Below, piece after piece: positions 47,601 to 59,219 of a DNA stretch of 64,000 nucleotides. The position numbers and the translations under genes are program-made. Numbering within the stretch: the first letter of the stretch is position 1; each line of letters opens with the position of its first letter. The stretch comes from Piper betle. Lineage: Eukaryota > Streptophyta > Magnoliopsida > Piperales > Piperaceae. Below the pieces are notes generated by a model. That model did not search any database and was not told the origin of the DNA. It saw only the letters and a list, made by a program, of their open reading frames with translations. The stretch is taken from the NCBI GenBank assembly GCA_033002965.1, contig JAURVB010000132.1, positions 1 through 64,000 on the forward strand, read 5' to 3'.

Positions 47601-47930
47601 AATAATGCACTAACTAATTGATGTGCATCGGACATCGGAGTCGTAGAAAATTTTATGTCAGCGAATTAATCTTCTCCTGGGCGGGTGAGGCTCCGATGCA
47701 ATGAGCCGATCATCCATGACTGGAACTGTAATTTGCCGACACCCTGAGTCGGGCCCATCGGCCCGTTCGTGTTGAAGATTAAGAAAAGGAGGGCCAAGAC
47801 GAGACGGGCCCACTTGACGGGGCGAGCAGCGGCGGGGCCGGTGTCGTGGAACTTGGAGGAGGCATGGGGGCCCCACTTATCCTGACCACAGCTGGACTCC
47901 CTCCACGCCAATGTCTTTGATTACCTTTCA
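44606..47930. other. Gene-less AT-rich spacer
   Basis: No conserved gene, RNA or clear transposon terminus seen. Short minus-strand frames at 45,625-46,343 and 47,300-47,911 have no motif. The last part (47,650-47,930) is more GC-rich and is likely the 3' region of the ribosome recycling factor gene. Confidence 0.5.
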
Positions 47931-50900
47931 TTAGATTCTGTGTTTAGCTCCCACTGACGGTGCAATCAGGTCCTGAAAAGAAAAGGGAAATTTGTCCTTG
48001 TTTTCTGAAAAAACTAAGAGAAGATAAACAGATGGATACAGCTGTTCCGTAACCTTTTTTGGCGATCAACACATTCTTATTGAAAAGAGCGTGTTCAATA
48101 CGACATTTAACACTATACTAGGGAGTCCAAACAAACACAATACCTTCTCCTTCTGCTTCTGGATGGAATCAATCTTCTTCATGAACTCATCAGTTAATTT
48201 CTGCAGACATTTCTTTAATATGAATGCCAAGAAAACAACGAAAACTACAATGGAACTGCTTCAACATAAAAGATTAATGACAAGACAATTCTTACAAGAA
48301 TCTAATACTGTCGCTATTATTTCTAGAACCGCCCTAACTTTAAGTAAAATAAGTACTTGCAATTAGAGATGAAATGACTAGTCAGTCTAGTCTGTTCACA
48401 TTATTTTCTACAGAAAAGAACATAGTTTTGCCTTTGAAAAATTAAAGCCGATTACTAACGAAGTATCAGTGCTGTAGTTTTCAAAGAATCATAAATACCA
48501 AACCTGCAAATCACTGGACAAATCCTTGACATCATCTTCAGAAAGCTTTTTCTCCTACAATAATGTAAGTAAAAGACAACGAAGGTTAAATGATACAGAA
48601 ATTTATAGTTTGAGCAATAATTTATGGCTGACACCTTCTCTAGCTTCTCATAAGCTTTCATGGCATCTCTTCTTATGTTTCTAATTGCCACCTGCAAAAA
48701 CTTACCATATTATGTGAAGTATGTGAATGTAGGAACAAAACAATTAGAACAGTGAAGGTACAATTTTTATATGGTCAATCACAGTACATTTTAATCTATA
48801 TGGTCAATGACAGTAAAAAGATACTAGTTTTACATGAGACTCGGATGGCTCTCCATTGCTACTACTATTTTCTTTCCTATGTTTGCCAGGAAGAAAATCA
48901 ACACCACTTCATATTGACCATTTGCCCATTTAAAAGCAGATTAAGTTACAATGTGATGACGGTCAATTCTTAATAGTATTATATTTCATAGTTATATTAG
49001 AAGTGTCTAACGTTAGACTTTCTACTTATACAAGCGTTTGAGTCTCATAATAAATTAGAGTCAATATTTATTTGGATTCTTATTTGAGTCATATTTAGTT
49101 GTTTCGTATACAAGTTGGAGTCTTAGTTATTTTTTCTAGTTCAATGATTATTATGTAATCTTTTCTAAATACAAGTGTTGTAGGCTATTTGCAATATCTA
49201 TCATTATTGAATACAAGAATTTTCCTTTGTTGTGTGCTATATTTTTGTTTTGTACTATTCCTTGCTCATCTTCATTGTGATTTGGAGTAAAATTAGAGAG
49301 AAAAGGAATCTTTGTGAGTCTTTTCTTCTTAGGTTATCTTGCAGCTTGCATCACAATGTTACATGTATTTATGGATATTGTTTCACAGTTAACATTTGAC
49401 AATGAGCAAAAAAAATTCAAGCTCACTTTCAGAGTATAAATTTCAGTATTTGGAAAACAAGAACACACATGAAGGTTTTTAGATTCAAAATTAAGAATAA
49501 TAATAGGCTGTTCACTGCACCTTTCCTTCCTCGGCTTGCTTAGAGGCAACTTTTGTTAACTCCTGAATATTCACATAGAAAACCCCTAAGGTACTAACCT
49601 TTGCAAATGCTGGGGAAAAAATAGCGCGTGTTTCAAAAATTCCACAGACCTTTCTTCTTTCAGAAGTCAATGGTGGAATGACAAGTCGGATCCCTTCCCC
49701 GTCATTGTTTGGTGTCAGATCTAAGTTAGAACTGACTATAGCTTTCTCAATAACCTTCAAACTGAATATGCAAGAGAGTTTAGATAGGTAACTGAGGAAA
49801 TAAAGAAACTGAAACATGAACCCAATGTATACATAGAAAGAAACATCCAAAGATTCTGGAGTAAAAGATGTCAGAACAAGCAAACAACATACGGAAATTT
49901 CCAGACACACCTTGGTTGCTCATGCCTTTTAAGCATCTAATTTGTACAAGTTGTTTAATATGCATTCAACTAAGATCAACAAGATTTATGAAACACAAGT
50001 TTAAGCTAATTCCAAAGAAGCTAGAAAGAAAGAGGTTTGGATTGCAACCAATGGTGGATGATAGGAAAGCATGATGTCTCAACTTGAGGCAGCTAAGTAT
50101 CCCTCACCAAGAATTTACCTGGACTTGTCATATGGTTGAACAAGAATAGAACTTCAATCAGGTGTACTAATTTGAGCAATGCTTTTCAAGCTGACTGGAC
50201 TTCCATAATATTCCATCTGAAGAATGCAATTGCAAAATACATCTAAGCGTGTAGAATAACCAGCTTTTGATAATAAAGAACATGGTACTTGGCAAGAACT
50301 TTTCACTACCCAGAACATATAGCTCCCACACAGCTGTCCATTTGGGAATTTATAACATAAAACAACGCACTGTGTTATAATACCAATTACAAACGTTTAC
50401 ACAGCAGAATTATCACGAGAAAAAGGTATACATAACAAATCATACTAGTTAGGATATAATTTCAAATTAACTTGGAAACAGATGAGTCTATGAGTTTAAC
50501 TTACCTACTGGCTGTAACTATGACAGACTTTCTAGTTACATGTAAACCAGAGAACAGGTTACGAGTAATAGCATACTAGATCTACCATGGACACAAAAAA
50601 CATCATCAGTTCAGGACGACACACAATATCTGGAACACAGCAAATAATGCAGGAAAACACACAAGTCTTCCTCCATTCAACCATGCAAAATCAATGTTTT
50701 ACAATAAGGACATTGAAGTGCTTCTGTTCTGTAGCCAGGAATCCAATCAAACCAGAAAATACAATAATATCACTTCTTTGTTTATACCTATGCTCAATTA
50801 TATAACATGTCAGAGTTTCAGACCTCAACACGATCGAGCATAGCAGGATTTGCTCTTCCAGTCCGTACAGCATTGAAACTAGACCTAATTGTCTCCATAG

Positions 50901-52204
50901 TTTTTTCCATCCTTGATTTCTACATCAAACATATGAAAAACAGTAATGATTTTGACATTTAGCTTGACCATGACCCTAGAAAAGATTAGAGACGAAAATG
51001 CAGATATTACAGCATCTTTTTCTATCGAAGATTTTTCAGCTTCTATTTCTTCAATAGTTGCACACTTCCATATTGCTTTTCTGATAGCAGACAAAAAAAG
51101 GCTGGAAACATAAGAAAATCATAGAAAGACCATAACAAAGAATAAAATTTATAAAAAAATATGTTCTATACAGAGACTAATCTTATAAAGAAGGACAAGA
51201 TACTTTACTATTATTATTTTTACTTAGGTTGGAAACTAGAGTTGTTACTTCCCATGCCTTATAATCAGCTGGTTGACCTCAAGAGACTTGTTGAAAAGTT
51301 TGTTAGCCCCACATTGCAGTTTAACGTAACTTGCAGAGGAACTCCAAGATGAAGCACTTTTACATAGAGATGGGCACTTGTCCACATTGTTCTCTCCACG
51401 GTGAGCATCTGAAATAAATGACTGGCGATTAAAAAGTAATTCACATACGGGAAAAACGTACAGATACAAGACTAATGAACTGGCACATAAGACCTAAAAC
51501 AAGCGAAGTTACAATTATTATTACAACTTATCTTTCTAGAGATACTCTTTCTGTGTTCCTCTATTGTTTTTCCTTTTTGCGAAGAGACATTGAAGTAAAC
51601 TTTTTTTGTAACAAAATGGCACGGGACAGGAAGATGGTTCTCTAGCGAACAACCATTACTAAAGAAATATATCACGATAATGGCTAATGTATTCACAATG
51701 GGCAAGGAAATTTCCATTTTTTTAATCAATTTTTACATTAAATATTAAACATTAATTCAAAAAGTTCATGTCACTTAAAAAGTATGTGAAACCCAATATA
51801 ATACTGATTTGGTTAACATAAATGAGGCTCCCTACGCTTTACATAACTTAAGACTTCCCAAGAGTATCCATAACAATGCCAGCTTCCATTTGCAGACAAC
51901 AGAGCACTCAAGGGCTCACAGATGTACAACGCATCCAACTAATCCGGTATCTCCCAGCTAAAAGGTCCAGACTTTACAAACCAATATATTGAGGTAAAGA
52001 GCATAATCCACGCAAACAAAAAATCATTGTTCTACATGAAAAGAAAAAAGCAAATAAAGCGCAAGAATCGCCAACATAACAGATGATAACTTCAAAAACA
52101 TTGAAAAGAAAAAATGGATGCTATCAAATCGAGCAACCTGACTTTGTGAGCAGAGCTTTCGGGGGCTCAACTCTGAGCGCAAAGGAGGAAGAGGCCACCG
52201 CCAT
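47931..52204 (-). CDS. RRF: Plastid ribosome recycling factor, with in-frame TGA
   Basis: Eleven exons on the minus strand: 52,204-52,138; 51,408-51,249; 51,101-51,011; 50,919-50,824; 50,216-50,119; 49,761-49,650; 49,562-49,521; 48,691-48,635; 48,554-48,504; 48,200-48,144; 47,972-47,931. All phases fit, giving 290 codons plus stop. The start '[19 protein letters not shown]' looks like a transit peptide. The mature protein begins near '[18 protein letters not shown]', then '[19 protein letters not shown]', '[12 protein letters not shown]', '[19 protein letters not shown]', '[18 protein letters not shown]', '[19 protein letters not shown]', '[19 protein letters not shown]' and '[16 protein letters not shown]', the full RRF fold. 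RRF splits post-termination ribosomes together with EF-G. Codon 159 (50,154-50,156) is TGA where relatives have Gly, Ala or Asn (D-x-S-S). The last exon ('[13 protein letters not shown]') is less certain. Confidence 0.88.
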
Positions 52205-53978
52205 GAGCGTCGCAGCAATGGCGACACTTCGATTGTTTGGGAGGGAAGACTTTCTAAGAGGATTGTGGTTCGATACATTCGATACGTATATATTTGGGCT
52301 TTCGTGTGTCGGTGAGTGGACTAACGATGTCGGGCTTTTGTTCTTCATTTATTTGTTTATTTATATATTCCATTTAGCAAACATTCACACACACAGAGGA
52401 TTGGGTCCAATCTAAACAATTCTGCGTTGGGGATGTTTTATATCTGTAACTTATCTGCCTCTGCGTGCACAAGGTCTTTCATTCACAAAAATTACACCTA
52501 ATTAGTTTTATAGTTGTAAGCCTGTCTGCACTTAATTTTGCTACTTCTCTTTAATTAATACTGTTTTTTGTTTGCTATATAATCCTTGCTAGCTAGTAGC
52601 TGCCTTGAGATTGATGATGATTTTAACCCATTGTTATTGCACTTCCTATAGTGTTAAAAATACAGAAAATAATTGCTTTGGGGGTAGAAAAATATTGCAT
52701 GTTGTGCTTGAGGTGAGGTAAGAACATTATCAGGCCTGCAACGCCTGGTTCGCCTTGGCGACCTACTCCACCGTTATGCGCAATAAGTTATGCCCTATTC
52801 TTGGCTGAATCGAATGACACCAGAACTGCCATCTTAATGCCCGGAAACGCGGAGGAACACTTGTCTTTTGCTCCTCCGTTAACGGGATTGCTACTCACCG
52901 CATCGACTATTTGTTAATCAATATGCAACAATTGGAGAAGCAGAATGTTCATCAATATAAGGATCAAACAGAAGGACATCTAGAATCAAATCTATAATTT
53001 AGAAATAGGTAAATCCCCGCCCAAGAAAAAATCCCAAGCATCCACTGCGATTCCATCATCGTCGAACAGAAAAGGCAAATATAAAACCATAGGTGTTCCC
53101 TCCTGGCTCCTATAAACTCAAAACAAAAAGAATTCAGAAACTGCAAGCCCGGCTACACTTTCCAGTTTCCACATCACTTGTCCTCCCTCGTTAAAGAGGA
53201 GACGAGCCCCATCTAAAAAGTTATGTGACCGTGACAGGCCCAGCACCCTGGTCACAATCATAGCGCCACCCAACTGGGTTGGGTTGAGAGAATCGAATTG
53301 ACCAGCCACAGGAACCTACCCATGCAACCTCGTCCACCAGCAAGATGCCCTGGTTGCGGAGCCTCCTTGTCCTTGGGCAAATCAATGGGCATGACACACA
53401 CAGTGCGGTGCGTTCAGGCCCACTGTTAGAAGGCCTCGGTAGACATCTGATCTTTGGTAAGAGAGATTTCGGTGAAGTTGGTTATTTTTACCACTGCACT
53501 CTCCTCCAGCTCGCGTAAGGGCAAGAGCTCTCCTCCGTCAAGTACCTGTTCGCATTTTTTGTCATTAGACCGCCCTGGCAACCACCGATGCAGGCAGGCG
53601 TCCTTCTCCTCTGCGTCGCACTAGCTCGCTGGTATAAGAATGAAAATCATTTTTTAAAAATATTTGAATAAAAAAATGTTATATTATGATGAAATAATGA
53701 AAAAATTAAGGTCGGTATCCTTTCAATGTAATAATAATTATTAATAATTTAGGAATAAATTTTTAAAAAATTATTTATATAAATAATGTACTACTTTTGT
53801 TAGGAAGAAAAAAAAAGATGATATGGATATGGTAATTGAGTGACTTGTTGATTTTTATGATAATCCATTTTCTATGTCCCCTTGTTGTCGGCAGTTAGTT
53901 ATGAAGCCGACCTTAGCCTTATCCCAAAATAAAAAATCTGCTAACACTTGCCACTTGGCAATCGCAATCCGACAGGGG
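52205..53978. promoter_or_regulatory. Divergent spacer between RRF and FAP1
   Basis: These 1.8 kb contain both promoters. No conserved gene is recognised. A GC-richer minus-strand part (53,290-53,570) contains an open stretch of about 40 codons ending in stops, which could be an old gene or transposon scrap. No core promoter element was clear enough to call. Confidence 0.4.
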
Positions 53979-55828
53979 ATGGCGTCGCTTCGCCTCCCCT
54001 TCTCGTTTCCTCAGTCCCCCTTCCCCTCCTCCCTCTCCTTCTCCGCCGCCGCTACCCTCGCCGTCGGCGTCGGCTTTGCCGTTGCCCAAAAACGCCATGA
54101 CCCATTGCCGCAGCCGCCGCTTGGGCGGCCTGCCTTCTGGGCTTCCATCTCTCTCGCCGACTCCGGCACCGTTTCAGAACCGAAGACCGGCGTCTCCTTT
54201 CCCGCGTTCTTGGAGGACGGCCGCCGCCTGCTGGGCACCGGTGTCCGGAGGAAGAGCATTATGGGTTTGAAGAACATCGACGTTTATGCTTTTGGTATCT
54301 ATTTTCTTATTAGAATAAAAACCAATTTGTTCAATGCTCATCTGATTCAATTTTAATAAATTTGACTTCTTTGCGCTTGATTCGCTCCAAAATCTTTGCT
54401 CTGTCATGTGATCAACATTCTTTCTTCGACGATTTTATTTTTTTGCTGCCGCTTTCGCTCAAGTATGGTTGATCCTTACTTAAAGTGTAGTAATTGATTC
54501 TATCATGTTCAATATTACACGGCGTATGATTCGTGTTAACTATTTGCAGATTTGTCTGGTTATGGCATTGCATTTACTGTGCTTCCTTCTGCGTACGCAT
54601 CTGCTACAGTTTTCATACATGCTGCTTTAGTTTTAAGCACCCATGTTGATTATTTTTCATTCTTCCGCTAATTTTGTATTGCAATTTTAGATAGCCACTT
54701 AAATTACCTTACTTGTTGGGGAGATTCTCAATGCCACTACCCTGCTTGTTAGACCAGGAAGCAATGTGGCTGCTTATTTTTGGCAGTTGGGATCTTTTGA
54801 TGGCATACATGTAATTTCTGTTGTAAAAGCGCGTTGCATATAAACAAGTTTATGTGCATAGACCAAAATATTCAACATTGCTCTACAGGTGTTTACGCCG
54901 ATGACAACCTGATGAAGAAAGTTTTGGCTGAAAAATATGGGAAACTTCCAGTTTCTGAATTGAAGGACAACTCAGATTTGAGCAAGGATGTGTTGGATCA
55001 GGACTTGGGAATGACTGTTAGGCTTCAGATAGTGTATGGGCGATTGAGTATTCGTTCTGTTCGTAGCGCCTTTGAAGAATCCGTTGGGAGTAGGCTTAAA
55101 AAATTTGGTGGGCCAGATAATGATGAATTGCTTCAAAGGTATGCTATTTTTCTTCACTTTGATGAGAAATTGAGTGTTAAATACTTAATTGGGCGCTTAG
55201 ATTAACAGCAATTCTGCATATGTGACGACAGATGCTTGAATGTGGAGATTATATTGTAAGGAAGTTGTACATACATTTTTATAGGCCGAGATTATTATCA
55301 TTTTAATATGATATCTCTTGTATCAATACCTCGCATAATATATAATGTTGTTTTTTTAAATAAAGAAAAAAGAAAAAGAGAAAAACAGTCTAACTCTTAG
55401 CCTTCACTTCTAGATTCACTTCTCAGTTCAAAGATGAGTACAAACTGCCCAAAGGATCTGTAATTGACCTATCGAGAGAGCAGGATCATACCGTCCGCAC
55501 AACAAGTAGGATACTCATTCTTGATGTTGAACGTGTCTTTCCTTCTCAGTCAGTCGAACTTGTCTCTTGATTGAGGCATCTTCACCTTGTCCACTTTTTT
55601 CTTTTATGTATGATATGCTTAATTTCCTCTCATTTGTATTGGAATTTTATCTTACCATCTTTGCTGCCATCGTTATTTTATGTTGCAGTCAATGGGACAG
55701 AAGTAGGAGCTATACAAAGCAAGATCTTGGGACGATCTATACTAGATCTTTACATTGGCGACAGTCCATTTGATTCTCGGGCTAAAAAAGAGGTTGAACT
55801 TCAACTGGCAGCACTGTTACAGAGCTAG
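53979..55828 (+). CDS. FAP1: Plastid fatty-acid-binding protein 1, chalcone isomerase-fold
   Basis: Four exons, 53,979-54,294, 54,889-55,138, 55,414-55,505 and 55,689-55,828, encode 265 residues with no interruption. The ATG at 53,979 begins 'MASLRLPFSFPQSPFPSSL', a Ser/Pro-rich transit peptide; an upstream in-frame ATG at 53,874 would add an unlikely leader. The chalcone-isomerase-like domain follows: 'GVSFPAFLEDGRRLLGTGVR', 'KNIDVYAFGVYADDNLMKK', 'MTVRLQIVYGRLSIRSVRSA', 'FTSQFKDEYKLPKGSVIDLS', 'RTTINGTEVGAIQSKILGRS' and 'LDLYIGDSPFDSRAKKEVE'. Family knowledge: FAP-type members bind fatty acids in the plastid stroma and lack the bifunctional flavonoid catalysis of true chalcone isomerase. 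The similarity is to FAP1 rather than FAP2/FAP3 or CHI. It is divergent from RRF. Confidence 0.92.
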
Positions 55829-56926
55829 AATGTGAGAATTAATGGAACACATGTTCCCCCGATTAACAAAAGGGGGTATGACGCTTGGAAGTAATTTGCT
55901 GTTCCGCCTAATGTTCTACTTGTACTCGCACCGGGAAAATTCTATATTGAGTTTCTATCTTTGAGCTTTTGCACAAATATCTTGAAATGTGTTTAGTTGA
56001 ATTAGTGACATTTAGCATGCAATATTCAGATATACTCTGGGTTGGAAATGTCGTATTCTCTTCCGTAGGAGCCTACTCAAGTATGAAAGGGAATGTCGAG
56101 GAAGAATTGATTAGCTCTTCGCCTTTAATTAGTTAAGTCTTCAAGTTCAGATATTTTACGTTTCCTGTTTTGTGTGCTTACGGCGTGATGAGTGAGTGGC
56201 AATACTAATTAAATACAAGATTATTGTTTTTTAAGTATTTGTTATTTCCTGTCTCTGTTGCAAAGCATCCACAGCCAGAGTTGCGAGTGTACTTAAACGA
56301 GAAACTGTCACTGGAAAGGGATATAAATTAGCAGTTGAACAAAATCCATTTTGTAACAGTTTCAACGATGACGTTGAGCATGGTTATAATTTAACACAAG
56401 AAACGTCTCTGGTTCTCCCTAGCTAAGAACTGTAGCGGTTTAAATGGAGGCTAGCTGCACGAAAGGATTCGGATAAAAAAAAGGTTCTAATTTGAGTATC
56501 TTGTGTTAATCTCATTAACAGGTGGAATATTACTATCTCATAATTCCTAAATAAAGAGATTACAGAAGATTATGGCAGAGAATAGCAGCCTAATTATAAG
56601 CCTATGAGAAGTAGAAATCCTATTTAGGCTGTTTTTTATTTCCTAATTTGACTAGGACAAGCCAGAAGATGATCACCTAATCCTTTGATAATTAGTTTAA
56701 TTACTACGTACGTACACAATGCATGCATAGTGCCAACTCTTCGCACAAGTAAATATGATTATTTAAATTAAAAGCTATACCATTTTAAAATTTCGTAATC
56801 ATCTGATGTCGAGCAGATAAAATTATATATATTTTAGCAGGCTCGGTTAAACCTAGGAGGCATCTCCAGCAGCCAAAAATTCCAATCGAAATGGCACTTC
56901 CTTCCAAATGTTCATGCAAAGTTACA

Positions 56927-56928
<2 letters not shown>

Positions 56929-56960
<32 letters not shown>
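56929..56960. repeat. (TA)n microsatellite
   Basis: About 15 uninterrupted 'ta' units in intergenic DNA. Confidence 0.85.
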
Positions 56961-56963
<3 letters not shown>

Positions 56964-57793
56964 GCCCTAGTTGTCACTACTTGTCTTAGCCGATCGAGTC
57001 GTCTACAAACGTCAGCCGGTACATGGGCGGAGTTACTACTTTCTAGCTAGGGACACATACATAATACATAACCGCATGATATGAACTCATCGAAACACTG
57101 CAACTGATAATTTGGATGACTTCCCCGGGCTTGTGATGATCTCATCTAAGAGAGGTGGGATTAAGAAAAACAACAAAACAAAAACTGCAGGGGAGAAAGC
57201 TGAGAAGGAAGTTGACAGAAAAACTGCGAAGAGGGGATGAAGATAATGATCTGTTTACATAGTTATATCCAAACCATAAGAGACATGATAGAGGATCGGC
57301 CCTCTCCCGTACGTATTATCCGAGAAGACGAAGGTGGAACAGCGCACGCATTCCAAAAGATCGTCCAGTAGGGGGAAGAGCTGCTGCGCAGGCCAGGGGT
57401 GGCGACACTCCCACCACCGTCTTCCTTTGTCTCCTTCTCTGTCCCCAGAGCAGAGGCCGACGAGGTTCAATTTACTGTAAGTCTATAAGCCAAACGAAAC
57501 CATGGATGGAGACGTATGTGACGTCTCACCGTATACCTGGTCGCTATATCTGTCTAGTGTGGTTGGGCTTGATAGATCATCATATTATTATTTTCTATCC
57601 TGTTGCTGCCCTCCTTGAGTGAAACACTGCATTGCTTAATTAGAATGGTCAAGTGGTTTGTTCATATGTGCTCTAGTTCCAATACCCCCAGCCCATTAGA
57701 TGAATCACAAACATTGCTTGGTTTGGATGAGTTCCTTCTATTTAGACCTCTTTTTTAATTTGTTTGAAGAGTGTATATATATATATGTAGGAG

Positions 57794-58083
57794 GTAGACG
57801 CTTGAGAGTACCGTCTTTATTTTCACTTGGTTTGGTGTGTGATTAGAATTTGTAATTAGGAATCGTTACTAAGCGAGGCGATAACAAATGTATGAGATTA
57901 ACTTCATAACAACTTCAACTTGGCGTCTGATCTTTGATCTTTCCTTTCACAGCTAACCATATGTAGAGAGAAGGAATGTGCGAGCCAATTGGGCTTCATA
58001 ACTTTCATTTTGGGATTTTATGCAGGTACTTCCAACTCTTTTCAATAACACTTTAATTAAAGATGGCACTCTCAAGCGTCTAC
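57794..58083. mobile_element. MITE-like element with about 25 bp terminal inverted repeats
   Basis: The left end 'gtagacgcttgagagtaccg' plus 'tctttatt' is matched at the right by the reverse complement of 'aaagatggcactctcaagcg' plus 'tctac', with about two mismatches. The element is about 290 bp and has no coding frame. I could not fix the target duplication; a 'ta' or 'tac' at the edges is possible. It is non-autonomous and of uncertain superfamily. Confidence 0.7.
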
Positions 58084-59157
58084 ATACATTCTAGTAAACT
58101 GGTCTTTTAATTAACCTCGTAACAAGAGGAATGAGTGCATTTAGTTTTTCAATTCAAGAGCTATAAGTATGAGATGTGGACGAATTAATAGCGATCCCCC
58201 CATACATCAAGATATATCCATGCATTGCATAACCATATGGGAAATTCTGTACAATCGACTCCAATCTCTAAAGATTGAGTTAGTTAAGATATTTAAAATC
58301 TTCAAAATTCAACATTAATTTTTTATTTGTTATTAGAAAAAAACACTTTTATGAAGAAAACTATCGGAAAATGTTAAATATATGAATCAAACTTGGAAAA
58401 ACGAAAAGACGAGTTTAGACATGTATAACAAGACTGGGTGGAAATATGTGAATTTTAGCAAACTTAAATCCCATTTCCAAAACAAAATAATAATAATAAT
58501 AGTAATAACATTAGGTTAAAAAAATATTATATAGAAGAGATTACAGGGCTTGTCAAGATGAAAAATCATCATCATATTAAAATAATAAATTCCCATTAGC
58601 TTATGTTCAAGTCGTCAACACTCTCTACGATTAATGTAGGATAAATTTAATAATTCCCCTTCACGTATCAGTCAATTTTGAAATCATCGTCTCTCCTTCA
58701 GAGGGCACCTACCTGACAAACACACGAATAAGATAACCACAATAAATATAACTTGGGCTTTGATCTTATTGTTAGGCTTCTTATAAGCCTATAACAAAGA
58801 CTTTTTTAATCGAAAAATTAGTTTAGTAAATAAAATTTTCTTATTAACTATATATATAAGTGCCTAATTCTTTTTACGACTGATGTGAGATAAATATAAC
58901 AAGAGCTCTTTAATATCTTTAAATTATAAATTATAAAGTGGCCGAGAATAACTTCAAAGAAAGAAGAGTAGAAGAAGTTTTTCTTATTTTTGAGAAATAC
59001 TTAAACAGTCCTTTATTATATTTTACAAAATAGTTGACAAAAATTAGAGAAGAAATAAGTGAAGGGAAGAGAGAAGGGATCCCCCATGCAGACCCTGCAG
59101 GAGTCTCGCACAAACTCTCGCTTGCCCGTTTCCACCTCTCCAACTCGCCTCCCTCCC

Positions 59158-59167
59158 ACTATATAAT
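59158..59167 (+). promoter_or_regulatory. Likely TATA box of ent-CPS
   Basis: 'actatataat' lies about 55-60 bp upstream of the ent-CPS ATG in a C/T-rich context ('ctccctcccactatataatc'), the usual placement for a plant TATA box with a short leader. Transcription would start around 59,190-59,200. Confidence 0.6.
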
Positions 59168-59219
59168 CCCCCCTTCCCTGACCACTCCCGTCAACTTCAC
59201 TCCTTCCTTCCCCCGGAGA

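Larger units (their letters stand above)
55829..59157. other. Intergenic region between FAP1 and ent-CPS
   Basis: No gene supported. Contents seen are a (ta)n run at 56,929-56,960, a 290 bp MITE-like inverted-repeat element at 57,794-58,083, and AT-rich DNA. The stretch from about 59,000 is the ent-CPS promoter side. The small frame at 57,255-57,470 has no motif. Confidence 0.5.

Noticed and set aside
53290..53570. Minus-strand open stretch 'DGGELLPLRELEESAVVKIT'
   Set aside because: Interrupted by stops, no family recognised, no splice context; noted only as possible scrap.
53874..53978. Upstream in-frame ATG for FAP1
   Set aside because: The extra 35 residues do not resemble a transit peptide, whereas the ATG at 53,979 starts a typical one.
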